DNA of 64,000 nucleotides from Alphaproteobacteria bacterium (GTDB taxonomy: Bacteria; Pseudomonadota; Alphaproteobacteria; Caulobacterales; Hyphomonadaceae): positions 124,001 to 188,000 of the forward strand of contig JAAEZZ010000009.1 in NCBI GenBank assembly GCA_018222605.1. Direction: 5' to 3'. The notes under the pieces are model-generated. The model worked only from the letters and a program-made list of their open reading frames with translations, searched no databases and was not told the DNA's origin. Every line of letters starts with the position of its first letter. Position 1 is the first letter of the stretch. Shown in pieces: positions 17,347 to 26,783 of the stretch. The position numbers were made by a program, and so were the translations under genes.

Positions 17347-18750
17347 TCAGCACGTCTCATCCTCTATGCACGCAACGAGCTGTTTCAGCGATGTCAGATG
17401 GCTCTCGACAGGAGGATTCTCGGCGAACAGAGGCAGGATGATCTCAGGTGCGATACCTCGCCCCTCATAGACCGTACCGTCTGCAGACGAGAAGATCTCG
17501 TTTGATAGTTCAAGGTACCAGCCATTTGGCAGGGGCTTGGCCAGCGGGGTAGAGAAGGCTCCACGTGTTCTCCTGCCTGCAACCGTTACATGTGGTAATT
17601 GCTGTAGCATCATTGTGGTGATCTCGCCGCCGGATACGGTGACATCACTGGTGATGACATAGACAGGCTTTATGTAGACCGGGCCATCACTATAAGGAGC
17701 AATAGTATAGGTGATCAGAAGGGTTCCCTCCCATTCCGTGCGAACGGAATAGGCCTCACTGGGCGCATCCAGGAAGCGGCTGGCAATTGCGCGTGTGATA
17801 GCATCATAGCCACCCCGGTTGTTGGAAAGATCCAGGATCAGAGCATCTGTATCGTCAAAGCCTGCAAAGGCCTCGTCAAACAGATTGTGAAGGGCCTTGA
17901 TCTCGTCATTTGCCCATTCCGGCGTGCCTGCCTCATGCGCAGTCGTAAAGCCGCCCATGGTGAAGATCTGGATATAGCCAATATGTCCATTGATTGTGCC
18001 GTGGATAAATCGCTCATTGCCGGTCTGAACGGCGCCTTCGTCCAGCCAGGCCATGAGATTGTCCAGTATACCGACCAGCCAAGGAGACTCCCCTATGCTT
18101 GCACGTACTTTTGGCAGCGTCTCGCCCAGCCCAAATTGAATTCGATGCGGCGTGCCATCAATTGTTGCGATCAGTTTTGTGTGGGAATCCTGAAGTGGCT
18201 CCAGCATTTCGGTGAAGACGCTGAGAAGGTCCTCTTCACTCGTATCATGGGAGATTTGTCCCCGAGCCTTTGAAGTTATCGCCTGCCAGTCGATCCCGCG
18301 TTGATCAAAAAAGACATAATGCTGCTGAAAAATTGAAGCAAAGATCTCAAACAAGGTGACGGGATCTATGATCGGCGTATCGCTACAGCGAGCTGGCATA
18401 TCCTCCAACCGGGTGAACAGGGCGTGTCCATCCGAAGGCAGGTATTCAAACTTAGCCGTGTCAGCATCTAAGGGCGTGAAGTATCTGTATTCGATCTGTC
18501 CCATCAGCGTCGGGCCATCCTGTCGCGTGGGATAACAGGCTGCCATTGTATCCTGCCAGCGCGTGATGCCATCTGAGGTGATCTCTAGTATCCAGCCGGA
18601 TTCCTGAGAGCTCCATATGCCGAACGCTTCAGGCAGTATGGTGCCGTTCTGCGCAATGAGTTGAGTTTCAGGCTCAGGTGGAGCAGCTGGGACTTGTGCG
18701 CAGGCAAAGAGTGTAAACGCCAGACTTAGCAGGATGGAGGGGAGACGCAT
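17347..18750 (-). CDS. S41-family peptidase, probable lipoprotein
   Basis: 467 residues. The N-terminus (MRLPSILLSLAFTLFACAQ) has a possible lipobox with Cys17. After an N-terminal region (about 25-125) and a helical linker, the tail-specific-protease core contains GHIGYIQIFTMGGF, the DALILDLSNNRGGYDAITRAIASRF block, and the nucleophile region YVITSDVTVSGGEITTMMLQQL with GRRTRGAFSTPL. Ser in SGGE is the likely nucleophile. No PDZ domain is obvious. The substrate is unknown. A palindrome (18767-18788) lies 17 bp upstream of its start. Confidence 0.82.
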   Translation of the reverse strand: MRLPSILLSLAFTLFACAQVPAAPPEPETQLIAQNGTILPEAFGIWSSQESGWILEITSDGITRWQDTMAACYPTRQDGPTLMGQIEYRYFTPLDADTAKFEYLPSDGHALFTRLEDMPARCSDTPIIDPVTLFEIFASIFQQHYVFFDQRGIDWQAITSKARGQISHDTSEEDLLSVFTEMLEPLQDSHTKLIATIDGTPHRIQFGLGETLPKVRASIGESPWLVGILDNLMAWLDEGAVQTGNERFIHGTINGHIGYIQIFTMGGFTTAHEAGTPEWANDEIKALHNLFDEAFAGFDDTDALILDLSNNRGGYDAITRAIASRFLDAPSEAYSVRTEWEGTLLITYTIAPYSDGPVYIKPVYVITSDVTVSGGEITTMMLQQLPHVTVAGRRTRGAFSTPLAKPLPNGWYLELSNEIFSSADGTVYEGRGIAPEIILPLFAENPPVESHLTSLKQLVACIEDETC

Positions 18751-18766
18751 GAAGAAAAAACTCAGA

Positions 18767-18788
18767 AAAAGTGACCGTGGTCACTTTT
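18767..18788. promoter_or_regulatory. Palindrome with 10-bp arms between tetR-type gene and S41 peptidase
   Basis: Arms AAAAGTGACC (18767-18776) and GGTCACTTTT (18779-18788) are perfect complements around a GT centre. This looks like a dimeric-repressor operator of the TetR/MarR size class and lies 17-38 bp upstream of the peptidase start. Read on the minus strand it is also followed by a T-run, so it could instead act as a terminator for the TetR gene. Confidence 0.5.
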
Positions 18789-18803
18789 ATGGGATTTGCA
18801 CGC

Positions 18804-19403
18804 TCAAGGCAATCCCGTCCTCGCGGCGATACTGGCCAGGGCCTCAAATCGTCTTTTCAGGTCAGGCAGAATTTCTTCGCGCCTGCCTGTGACGACACAT
18901 TGGCGGACTGTGCCGGTGAACAGGGTGAGATAGAGGTCTCCCAGCTTGTCCGGATCAGTCTCGGATGGCAGGTGGCCTTTGGAGATGGCGCGTCTTGCCA
19001 AGCGAATATAATGGTTGCGCACGGCCCGGTCATTTTCAGCTTCCACGGTCTGAATGGAGGGGGTGACAGGTGAAAGTTGTGTTGTGGCCTGCCAAAGCTG
19101 AGGAGAGGCCGCGCTCAGACTGATTGTCTGGTGCGCCACTTCCAGCGCGGCCTCTGCTAGGGGGAGGTTGTCATCTGTGGCCGGAGTGTCCATGACATCA
19201 GCCATGAGGCGTCTGTACCATTCGGCCAAGATATCTGCCTTGGCGGGGAAGTGGTTAAAGAAGGTACCCTTTGCAACGCCAGCGGCCCGAGTAATTTCAG
19301 AGACGGTGACCGCATCATATCCCTTGCTGTCGAATAGACGCAGGGCAGACTGATAGAGGGCGTCAAAGACTTCTCTTTTCTTCTGGTCGCGCTTGCCTGC
19401 CAT
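18804..19403 (-). CDS. TetR/AcrR family transcriptional regulator
   Basis: 199 residues. The N-terminal helix-turn-helix (about 10-56) reads ALRLFDSKGYDAVTVSEITRAAGVAKGTFFNHFPAK, a textbook TetR domain. The C-terminal ligand domain ends with LYLTLFTGTVRQCVV and is not assignable. Two near-identical 18-bp repeats fill the 47-bp gap upstream, suggesting autoregulation. The same-strand alcohol dehydrogenase immediately upstream and the S41 peptidase downstream are possible targets. Confidence 0.9.
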   Translation of the reverse strand: MAGKRDQKKREVFDALYQSALRLFDSKGYDAVTVSEITRAAGVAKGTFFNHFPAKADILAEWYRRLMADVMDTPATDDNLPLAEAALEVAHQTISLSAASPQLWQATTQLSPVTPSIQTVEAENDRAVRNHYIRLARRAISKGHLPSETDPDKLGDLYLTLFTGTVRQCVVTGRREEILPDLKRRFEALASIAARTGLP

Positions 19404-19450
19404 AAGGTCCGGTCCTTGTCTGACAACGCAGAAAGGACCGGTTCTTGTCT
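19404..19450. promoter_or_regulatory. Two tandem 18-bp repeats upstream of the TetR gene (candidate operators)
   Basis: AAGGTCCGGTCCTTGTCT (19404-19421) and AAGGACCGGTTCTTGTCT (19433-19450) match at 16 of 18 positions, 29 bp apart (almost three helical turns). The AAGGNCCGGTNCTT core of each is an imperfect palindrome. They fill the gap between the alcohol dehydrogenase stop and the TetR start. Confidence 0.6.
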
Positions 19451-20551
19451 CTAGTCAAACACGACGACCTGACGGGCGACTGTACCCTTATTGTCTTTCA
19501 AATTCTGCAGTGCTCCGGTGATGCCCTCGAGACCGATGCGGTCGGAGATCAAATCATCCAGATGCAGTTTGCCTTGCTTGTAGAGTTCAATGAAGCGCGG
19601 GAAGTCTATGCGGAAACGGTTAGATCCCATCACCGCGCCTTGCAGGCGTTTTTCCGTCACAAGCAGCTCGATGCCTGGTACTTCAATATTTACGCCGGGC
19701 GTGATCATGCCGATCACAGTCGCAACGCCCCGTGGGCGGAGCATGTGATAGGCCTGTTCGGCGGTCTGCTTCAGGCCAACGCATTCAAAGGCATAATGAA
19801 CGCCGCCCTTGGTGAGTTCTTTCACCGCCTCGATTGCGTTTACCTTGCCCGGATTGACCGTGTCGGTTGCACCAAAGCGGACAGCCATCTGCAGCTTCTC
19901 GTCTGACAGGTCGACGGCGATGATGCGGCTAGCCCCGGCAATGGCCGCACCATTGATGGCCGCAAGCCCCACGCCGCCGCAGCCGAGCACGGCGACGGTT
20001 GAGCCGGGCTCTACCTTGGCCGAATGGAAGACTGAGCCAACGCCCGTCACTACGCCGCAGCCGATCAGGCAAGCTCGATCCATCGGCATATCCTTGTCGA
20101 TCGCGCAGAGAGCATTCTCATGCACCAGAATCTGCTCTGCAAAGGAAGAGAGGTTCAGGAACTGGCCGACTTTCTCTCCCTTGATCGACAGGCGCGGGGC
20201 CTCTGTGGGTGGGCGTTGGAATTTCTCTCCGTTCACGGTGTGACAGACAGACATGTGACCTGACAGACAGTACTCGCACGTTCCACAAAAGGGGGAGAGG
20301 ATGGAGATGACATGGTCGCCAGGTTTCACGGCCGAGACCATGGAGCCGACTTCTTCCACGATGCCGGCGCTTTCATGGCCCAGAATGACCGGCAGTTCGG
20401 CGGGAAAATTACCATCCCAGAAGTGAACATCTGAATGGCAGACGCCAACGGCTTTCAGTCTGACAAGCACTTCCCGCGGGCCGGGCTTGGAAATGGTGAC
20501 GTCCTCGATCGATAGGGGTGCGTTGGGCGCTCGCATCACGGCAGCTTTCAT
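19451..20551 (-). CDS. Zinc-dependent alcohol dehydrogenase (MDR superfamily)
   Basis: 366 residues. Catalytic zinc ligands Cys38 and His59-Glu60 (VCHSDVH, GHESAG), the structural zinc loop C-x2-C-x2-C-x7-C at 89, 92, 95 and 103, and the NAD-binding LGCGGVGLAAING. The segment length resembles the class III/formaldehyde-dehydrogenase-like branch of long-chain MDRs, but the natural alcohol is unknown. GGAGG lies upstream of the ATG. It is followed by a TetR gene with candidate operators, so transcription may be induced by its substrate (inference). Confidence 0.88.
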   Translation of the reverse strand: MKAAVMRAPNAPLSIEDVTISKPGPREVLVRLKAVGVCHSDVHFWDGNFPAELPVILGHESAGIVEEVGSMVSAVKPGDHVISILSPFCGTCEYCLSGHMSVCHTVNGEKFQRPPTEAPRLSIKGEKVGQFLNLSSFAEQILVHENALCAIDKDMPMDRACLIGCGVVTGVGSVFHSAKVEPGSTVAVLGCGGVGLAAINGAAIAGASRIIAVDLSDEKLQMAVRFGATDTVNPGKVNAIEAVKELTKGGVHYAFECVGLKQTAEQAYHMLRPRGVATVIGMITPGVNIEVPGIELLVTEKRLQGAVMGSNRFRIDFPRFIELYKQGKLHLDDLISDRIGLEGITGALQNLKDNKGTVARQVVVFD

Positions 20552-20621
20552 GGGGTTCCTCCAGTTTTATGTTTTATGTCGGAAGCATTGCCGAGAACTG
20601 CGGGGTTGGCGAGTCCTGCCG

Positions 20622-21389
20622 CTACGAAAGGCTGGGGCTGGTCAGGACACGCCAAGGGTCTGTCAGCAGCTTGTGATCTTCCTGGCTGAGCAGGTCGGGT
20701 GCCCCGAGGGCCATAGTGATTTCAATCAGGCACAGGGCTGCGTTGGCCCAGGGTTCAGCCAGGCACAGTTCGGGATCATCTTCTGTCCCGCTCTCGGCAT
20801 ACATCGCGTCATCGCCCTGGAGTCTCCAGGCTTGCGCAACGACTGCGCCGAACACCGTTCGCAGGCCGCGCCCAACGGGAGAGAAGGGCGCTTCGCTGCC
20901 AACAGAGATGATGCCTTCCCAATCGGTATATTCCCGGCTGGACGGGGTCATTCCATCCCAGTTCAGCCATGCGCTGGCATAGGCGCGTGCCGCGTCCGGC
21001 GCGCGTCTGTCAGCCAGCAGCTCTGCTTCAGCATAGCTCAGCCGGCTGGCCCGGTCGGCGACCCAGGCAACGGCTTCTCCATGTGGGCCGAACAGGGTGT
21101 GGGCGGGCAACCGCTCGACAAGACGTACCGCAACGGCGCGCGTGAAGTCGCTGTCTTCTTCCTGCTGCGCCGTGGCATCGAGCACTTCTGCGGTCCAAAG
21201 CGTTCCCGGCCAGCCGGAGAGGACGATGTCTTCGGTATTGTGACTGACAAGAATATAGGGCGGGTCAGGCTCGGGATTGCGGATAATGTCACCCGGGCGG
21301 GCAGTGCGGAATCGGTCATCCTGCTTGCTATTGGCCACATAAACATAGCCGGTGACCGGTCCATCTTCCCTGTAGGTGAATTTTACCAA
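20622..21389 (-). CDS. Protein of unknown function downstream of alkaline phosphatase
   Basis: 255 residues from a TTG start at 21387-21389, preceded by AAGGT; the exact start is uncertain because no in-frame ATG lies nearby. No signal peptide or membrane segment. The N-terminal third is beta-like and Pro/Asp-rich (GDIIRNPEPDPPYILVSHN, GWPGTLW); the rest is helical with many Ala, Trp and Glu. I recognise no motif. It starts 14 bp after the alkaline phosphatase stop on the same strand, so the two are probably expressed together. Confidence 0.6.
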   Translation of the reverse strand: MVKFTYREDGPVTGYVYVANSKQDDRFRTARPGDIIRNPEPDPPYILVSHNTEDIVLSGWPGTLWTAEVLDATAQQEEDSDFTRAVAVRLVERLPAHTLFGPHGEAVAWVADRASRLSYAEAELLADRRAPDAARAYASAWLNWDGMTPSSREYTDWEGIISVGSEAPFSPVGRGLRTVFGAVVAQAWRLQGDDAMYAESGTEDDPELCLAEPWANAALCLIEITMALGAPDLLSQEDHKLLTDPWRVLTSPSLS

Positions 21390-21403
21390 ACCTTGCTGTG
21401 TCC

Positions 21404-22987
21404 TTATTCCGCTTCGGCTTCCGGGCCTGCAACAAGTCCGGAGGCTCTTCCCATAACGTGGAAGATCTCGTTTTGCTCCATCACACCGGAAACAAGTTCG
21501 GATCCTGGGCCAGTCGCAAAGATCGCCACATCGTCGCCGCCATGGGTTTCAGACGACATCAGCACCAGGGAGGGTTGGTGGAAATCCGGATCGGTCGTGT
21601 CGACCTCAGACAGGTTTTCGCGTTCGCAATCCGGTTCACCGTCGACCATCCGGCACGCGGTCATGCCGCTGGCATAGGACAGTGTGGTGTAAGGCTTGCC
21701 ATCTTGGGCTTTCATCGGGCTGTCGTCGAGACCAGACACGACCTTGCCAAGAATAGGATTGCCGCGCTTCGGATAGCCGGAAATCGTCATGGTATGGGAA
21801 TGGTCCGCCGTAACGATGATCAGCGTCTCATCGGGATTGGTCATCTCCAGCGCGGCGGCGATGGCCTGATCGAATGCGTCGGTTTCATCCAGTGCGCGGG
21901 CTGCGTTTACGGCGTGGTGCCCATGGTCGATCCTGCCACCTTCGACCAGAAGGACGAACCCGTCCGGGTTCTGGGAAAGGCGTGTGATGGCTGCCTGGGT
22001 CAGTTCGGAAAGAGACGGCTCACCTGCCGGATCATTCGGGCGGTCCATGTCATATTGCAGGTGAGAGCTGTCGAAGAGACCGAGAACTTTCACATCGGAG
22101 GCAAAATCGGTGGCTTCGAAACCGGCAAGGTCGGTGATGTAAGTGTGCTGCGGGGACTTCGCGACCCATTCCGCGGTCAGATCGCGGCCATCTTCACGGT
22201 TACCCGTACGGCCTTCTTCTTCCGGGTCAGCCTCTTCCACCGTCATGAAGTGCGCGCGCCCACCACCCATGGCGACTTCAAAACCATCGCCTTCCGGCCA
22301 TTCGATCAGCTGGCGGGCAATATCACGGCAGTCGCCTGCGACGCCTTTCAAGTTTGTGTCGTCTTCCCAGTCGCGGCTGGGGGTTTCGGAATAGGTGGCG
22401 CCCGGTGTGGCGTGTGTCAGGCGGGCGGTGGACACGATCCCTGTAGCCAGGCCAGCGCGTTCGGCCAGCTCGAAGATGGAGTCCGTGCCATTGTCTTCGA
22501 TACTGGCGCAATTACCGAAATAGGCGTCCTTGCGCACACCCAGCGTGCGGGAGTTCACTTTCACGCCGGTCATCATGGCTGTGGCGGTTGAGGCGGAATC
22601 TGCAACCTGGAAATCATTGCTATATGTTTTGGACAGCGCCATGTGCGGCAGCGTGTCCATCGTCAGGCTGTAGGACTCACCATCCAGTCCGCGTTTCTGG
22701 CCGGCATAGATACGGGCTGCCGTGATGGTCGGAATGCTCATACCATCGCCTACAAACAGGATGACATTCTTCGCAGGTTTTATGCCGCGCGTTGCGATTC
22801 TGTTTTGAACGGAGGCCGCAGCGGACTGGAAGTAGGCATCTTCTGCCTGAACGGGTGTCGCACCATTGCGGTGCAGGGTCAGGCCAGGTTGCGGCGCATC
22901 TGCAACAGATACCGTTTCCGCAGGGGAGACACATCCTGCGACGCTTAGGGCGGTCAATGAAACAAGGGAAAGGGCAATGCGGCGCAT
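21404..22987 (-). CDS. Alkaline phosphatase (PhoA family), lipoprotein
   Basis: 527 residues from ATG 22985-22987, with GGAG seven bases upstream. The start gives a lipoprotein signal, MRRIALSLVSLTALSVAGC (lipobox Cys19). PhoA-fold landmarks: metal site VILFVGDGMS, nucleophile motif DSASTATAMMTG, GGRIDHGHHA, TADHSHTM and ETHGGDDVAIFATGP. It hydrolyses phosphate monoesters using two Zn and one Mg in the periplasm or on the outer-membrane surface. No Pho box was recognised upstream. Confidence 0.92.
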   Translation of the reverse strand: MRRIALSLVSLTALSVAGCVSPAETVSVADAPQPGLTLHRNGATPVQAEDAYFQSAAASVQNRIATRGIKPAKNVILFVGDGMSIPTITAARIYAGQKRGLDGESYSLTMDTLPHMALSKTYSNDFQVADSASTATAMMTGVKVNSRTLGVRKDAYFGNCASIEDNGTDSIFELAERAGLATGIVSTARLTHATPGATYSETPSRDWEDDTNLKGVAGDCRDIARQLIEWPEGDGFEVAMGGGRAHFMTVEEADPEEEGRTGNREDGRDLTAEWVAKSPQHTYITDLAGFEATDFASDVKVLGLFDSSHLQYDMDRPNDPAGEPSLSELTQAAITRLSQNPDGFVLLVEGGRIDHGHHAVNAARALDETDAFDQAIAAALEMTNPDETLIIVTADHSHTMTISGYPKRGNPILGKVVSGLDDSPMKAQDGKPYTTLSYASGMTACRMVDGEPDCERENLSEVDTTDPDFHQPSLVLMSSETHGGDDVAIFATGPGSELVSGVMEQNEIFHVMGRASGLVAGPEAEAE

Positions 22988-23059
22988 GATAGATCTCCGG
23001 TAATATGACTTTGTGGCGGGCATAGACGCATTTCGTGACAGTAATGCTGCGTTAGATGT

Positions 23060-23962
23060 TCAGTCGATCGCCTGAGGTTTGCGTCCGCGCTGGGCCAGCC
23101 AGACAGCGAACAGGATCAGCAGGCCGCCGGATGCTTGCAGAGAGGTAAGTGTTTCTCCGAAGACCTTCCATGAAACGGCAGCCGCGACGACTGGCTGCAA
23201 CAGAATGATCACGCCTGCGACAGAAGTCGGCGCACGGCCCAGCCCGGTGATAATCAGGCCCTGGCCGATGACGTGAATGAAGATGCCGAGGATCATCGGC
23301 ACTCTGAAGCCCGAAAGGTCTTCCGGCATGAAGCTTTCGCCAAAGGCCATTACCATGCCAGCGGCCACGACGGCCTCGACAAGGGTCAGCCAGAACAGGG
23401 TTTCCAGCCCGTTCATGCTGCGGCGTGCCAGCTTCGAGCAGAGAAAATAGCCCGACACGCACAGCGCGGCGATGATGGCGATACGGTCCCCCTCAAAGGA
23501 GGCGCCCTTGTCGGTTTGTCCGCCAAGCGAAAGAGCAGCTGCGCCGGCGACGGCCAAAACAACTGCCAGGAACCAGATCGGCGCGGGGCGTTCCTTCAGG
23601 AACAGCCAGGCCAGAAAGCCGACGCACACGCTGCCAATATTCACGATGAAGGTGGCATTGGAGACGCTGGTAAGGGTGAGGGACCAATGCCAGAAGCCGA
23701 TATCAAGGGCGAAGCAGATGCCAGCCAGAATGGCAAATATATTGGGCTTGGCCGGGGCCCGGCGCTCAAACAGCACGACAAGGATCAGCAGGACGGGCAG
23801 GGCGAACACATAGCGCCAGAATGCAATGGCCTGTGGGCCCATATCCTCAAGACCAAGCCTCAAGGCGATCGGTGCAAAGCCAACGGCGATAGCGCCGCCC
23901 ATCAGCATGAGCACACCGAGCCATTCCCGCTGAGCGGGTGGTGAAATATCTACGCTTGTCAT
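23060..23962 (-). CDS. EamA/DMT-family transporter
   Basis: 300 residues with about ten hydrophobic helices in two EamA repeats. The first includes LRLGLEDMGPQAIAFWRYVFALPVLL, the second GYFLCSKLARRSMNGLETLFWLTLVEA and ends GGLLILFAVWLAQRGRK. These are inner-membrane metabolite exporters or importers; substrate unknown. Its start overlaps the stop of gluQ by four bases, so both share a transcript. Confidence 0.88.
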   Translation of the reverse strand: MTSVDISPPAQREWLGVLMLMGGAIAVGFAPIALRLGLEDMGPQAIAFWRYVFALPVLLILVVLFERRAPAKPNIFAILAGICFALDIGFWHWSLTLTSVSNATFIVNIGSVCVGFLAWLFLKERPAPIWFLAVVLAVAGAAALSLGGQTDKGASFEGDRIAIIAALCVSGYFLCSKLARRSMNGLETLFWLTLVEAVVAAGMVMAFGESFMPEDLSGFRVPMILGIFIHVIGQGLIITGLGRAPTSVAGVIILLQPVVAAAVSWKVFGETLTSLQASGGLLILFAVWLAQRGRKPQAID

Positions 23963-24810
23963 GAAATGCCTGTCATTGCGCGAATGTCTTTCGGCGTCTT
24001 GCCGTCTTCACGCCATGCACGCAATCCCCTGTCGCCAAACCGTTTGGACAGTTTCTTGCCATCCGGTCCCATGACGAGCGGATGAAAGTGATAAAGTGGC
24101 TGCGGCCAATCCATCAGGGCCTGCAACAGGCTATGAACGGAAGTCATCTCTCTGATGTCCTCTCCGCGTATGATATGGGTGATGCCCTGAAGGGCGTCAT
24201 CATGGCAGCAGGCAAGATGATAGCTGGTTGGGGTTTCCTTGCGTCCCAGCACAACATCGCCAAACGGCGTGGGGTCTGCCTTAATGCTCTGCAAGCCATT
24301 TGAGCCGAATTCGGTATAGGCAAGTTCTTTAAATGCTGGGCCAAGCGTGTCCCGCGCCGCAGACAGGGATAGCCGCCAGGCAAAAGCGTCTCCGCGCTCA
24401 AGCCGCTCTGCCTCCTCTGAGGGGGCAAGAGAGGCGCCGATATAGGCGGTCGTGTCTGAAACCGGCTCGGCGTCCAGAATTTCCGCGATCTCGCGTCGCG
24501 TCTTGAAGCAGCGATAGATCAGACCACGCGCTTGTAGGCCTTCAAGGCAGGCTTCATACTCCTCAAAATGTTCTGACTGGCGCCGGATGGCGCCCTCCCA
24601 GTTCAGGCCCAGCCAGGCCAAGTCTTCCAGAATCGAGGCCTCGTATTCCGGCCTGCAGCGTGTCTGGTCGATGTCTTCCATGCGCAGCAGAACGTGTCCG
24701 CCAGCGGCGCGCGCATGATCCCACACGCAAAAAGCCGAGGCCGCATGGCCGAGATGCAAATGCCCGGTGGGTGAAGGCGCAAACCGTGTAATGAAATCGC
24801 CCTGTGGCAT
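23959..24810 (-). CDS. gluQ: Glutamyl-Q tRNA(Asp) synthetase
   Basis: 283 residues from ATG 24808-24810, with AAGG seven bases upstream; a longer in-frame start at 24894 is unlikely. Class I synthetase core: RFAPSPTGHLHLGHA (HIGH box as HLGH) and KLSKRFGDRG (KMSKS-like). The C-terminal anticodon-binding domain of GluRS is missing, as expected for GluQRS, which glutamylates queuosine in tRNA-Asp. The zinc-site region is YRCFKTRREI. Confidence 0.92.
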   Translation of the reverse strand: MPQGDFITRFAPSPTGHLHLGHAASAFCVWDHARAAGGHVLLRMEDIDQTRCRPEYEASILEDLAWLGLNWEGAIRRQSEHFEEYEACLEGLQARGLIYRCFKTRREIAEILDAEPVSDTTAYIGASLAPSEEAERLERGDAFAWRLSLSAARDTLGPAFKELAYTEFGSNGLQSIKADPTPFGDVVLGRKETPTSYHLACCHDDALQGITHIIRGEDIREMTSVHSLLQALMDWPQPLYHFHPLVMGPDGKKLSKRFGDRGLRAWREDGKTPKDIRAMTGIS

Positions 24811-24943
24811 TGCTGCCCTTCTTGCCCGAACTGTTGCCTGAAAGGCGAGTGTAATCATCTGACAGGCGAGCTGAACAGCGTTTATCAGTTGCATGCATCA
24901 AGCAAGAACCGTATCGCACGGGTAGACAGGAGGTCCGCCCTGA

Positions 24944-26011
24944 ATGCCTGTGCTTGCATGGTTTGATACAGCAGAAACCTGGGTTCAGGAGCATGTCCTG
25001 CCCGGAGGAGAGATGGCTGCATTCGGCTTTGTGATGATGCTGCTCATCATCGCCGCAGTGGTCGTTATCCTGTTTGTCTTGCTGGCCAAGGCCATGCGCC
25101 GGGCCATAATGGAGTCAGGTCTTCGCAGGGCCGCGAAGGACAAATCCCCCGGTTATCGTATCCTGCTTGCCCCGCCACGCGGACTGTCCGGCCGCAAGGC
25201 AGGCAAATGGTTGATGTCGGCGCTGCAGGACCATTTGGGTGCCTTCATCTTCGGCGCGCCGTTCAAGTTGTTTCGCACATCGCCTATCCCGGGCGGTTTG
25301 GAAGGCCGGGCACTGGCCAGAGCACGGCGGCGGATGATCGTGTCCCAGGCTGACATGTTCCTGTGGACAGAGCGCACGGGCCGCCGCAATGAAGGGTTTC
25401 TGATCCACGGCCTTAGCCGCGGCGGCGGCCTGCGTGCGGAAGAGGCACGGCCTTTCACGCTCGCACTGCCGGGCCGCATGAAGGATCTGGATGGACAGCT
25501 GCCGCGCATAGCGGCGTATTTCCTCGCCCGGGAATTGCAGCCCGCCCTGGCCAATCCGCAATCTTTCCGAGCGGAAAAGATGAAACTCTTGGCAGAAGCG
25601 CTTGGCGAAATGCTGGATGATTGCGCGTCATTGTCGCCCGCTTTGCTACGCAGACTGGAGGCAGATTTCTGTGCAACGGGCGTGCATGTTGCAGAGCAAG
25701 CCGGAGACCTGGACGCGCTCGACCGGGTGCTGCGTCTACGTCGGGCACATCTGCAGGCCGCGCAGACCGACAGGGATTCGTGGCGGGTGGTTCAGTCCCA
25801 CATGGATATCGGCCGAGCGCTCATTGCCCGCTCCATGGTGCAGTTCGACCGAAAACAGGTGGAAGATGCGATCTCCCACCTGTCAAAAGTGATTGAGGCC
25901 CTGCAGGCCGATCCGACGATCCAGCGCGCGCAAACGGTCTCTGACACGATGGCCAAGGCCAAGAACATGCTGGAGACGCGCAAGCGATTTGCCGTGAATT
26001 TCGGGGCCTAG
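24944..26011 (+). CDS. Membrane-anchored protein of unknown function
   Basis: 355 residues. A single N-terminal transmembrane helix (about 25-50, [23 protein letters not shown]) with a basic cytoplasmic flank is followed by an alpha/beta region and a helical C-terminus (about 215-355) whose repeats ([39 protein letters not shown]) look like TPR units. The middle contains [29 protein letters not shown], which I do not recognise. Divergent from gluQ and convergent with msrA. Confidence 0.7.
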   Translation: MPVLAWFDTAETWVQEHVLPGGEMAAFGFVMMLLIIAAVVVILFVLLAKAMRRAIMESGLRRAAKDKSPGYRILLAPPRGLSGRKAGKWLMSALQDHLGAFIFGAPFKLFRTSPIPGGLEGRALARARRRMIVSQADMFLWTERTGRRNEGFLIHGLSRGGGLRAEEARPFTLALPGRMKDLDGQLPRIAAYFLARELQPALANPQSFRAEKMKLLAEALGEMLDDCASLSPALLRRLEADFCATGVHVAEQAGDLDALDRVLRLRRAHLQAAQTDRDSWRVVQSHMDIGRALIARSMVQFDRKQVEDAISHLSKVIEALQADPTIQRAQTVSDTMAKAKNMLETRKRFAVNFGA

Positions 26012-26018
26012 GCAAGCG

Positions 26019-26675
26019 TCAGGATGTAACGCCCAAGCCCATGGGGCAAGAGACGCCTGTGCCGCCAATGCCGCAATAACCGTTCGGGTTCTTCGCCAGA
26101 TATTGCTGGTGATAGTCTTCAGCCAGATACACCTTGTCCAGAGGCTTAACTTCCGTCGTGATTTGTGCGGCATGGCCGGACGCGGCAAGCGCCTTTTCAT
26201 AGGCCGCAATCATTTCATGGGCCGTTTCGGCTTGCGCATCAGAAGTTGTGTAGACGGCGGAGCGGTATTGCGTGCCGATGTCATTACCCTGGCGCATGCC
26301 TTGGGTCGGGTCATGGTTTTCCAGAAACAGCTTCATCAGCTCCGCAAAGCTCACCTCTTCCGGATTGAAGATGACTTCCACGATTTCCGTATGGCCTGTG
26401 CCACCGGAGCAGACTTCTTCATAGGTCGGGTTGGGCGTGATGCCGCCGGCATAGCCGACCCGGGTCACCCAGACGCCCTCCTGTTGCCAGAACTTGCGTT
26501 CGGCGCCCCAGAAACAGCCCATCCCGAAGACGGCGGTTTCATAGCCATCTGGCACAGGACCCTGAAGGTCACGTCCGAAGACATAATGTGTACTTGCTGT
26601 CGGTATGGGGGAAGAGCGTCCGGGAAGGGCGCTCTCAGCATCCGGCAGGGTCGCAGGTTTCTTTGAAAACAGCAT
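26019..26675 (-). CDS. msrA: Peptide-methionine (S)-S-oxide reductase MsrA
   Basis: 218 residues. The catalytic motif GMGCFWG (Cys54) and the substrate pocket [27 protein letters not shown] are diagnostic. The C-terminal segment [19 protein letters not shown] carries the recycling Cys. It reduces methionine-S-sulfoxide in oxidised proteins. No signal peptide, so cytoplasmic. Convergent with the upstream unknown gene (7 bp apart). Confidence 0.96.
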   Translation of the reverse strand: MLFSKKPATLPDAESALPGRSSPIPTASTHYVFGRDLQGPVPDGYETAVFGMGCFWGAERKFWQQEGVWVTRVGYAGGITPNPTYEEVCSGGTGHTEIVEVIFNPEEVSFAELMKLFLENHDPTQGMRQGNDIGTQYRSAVYTTSDAQAETAHEMIAAYEKALAASGHAAQITTEVKPLDKVYLAEDYHQQYLAKNPNGYCGIGGTGVSCPMGLGVTS

Positions 26676-26783
26676 GTCAGTTTTCCCTTTCTGCAGCTGA
26701 TATGGGTTTGGCTGCCCAGAACGGCAATCACGGTCTTGCGATCTGCATGGTCATCCGCTATTGGCCTCCATTCTGCTGAGCGC

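Noticed and set aside
21398..22591. Plus-strand frame of 397 codons opposite alkaline phosphatase
   Set aside because: Shadow of a gene with clear catalytic motifs; no domain features.
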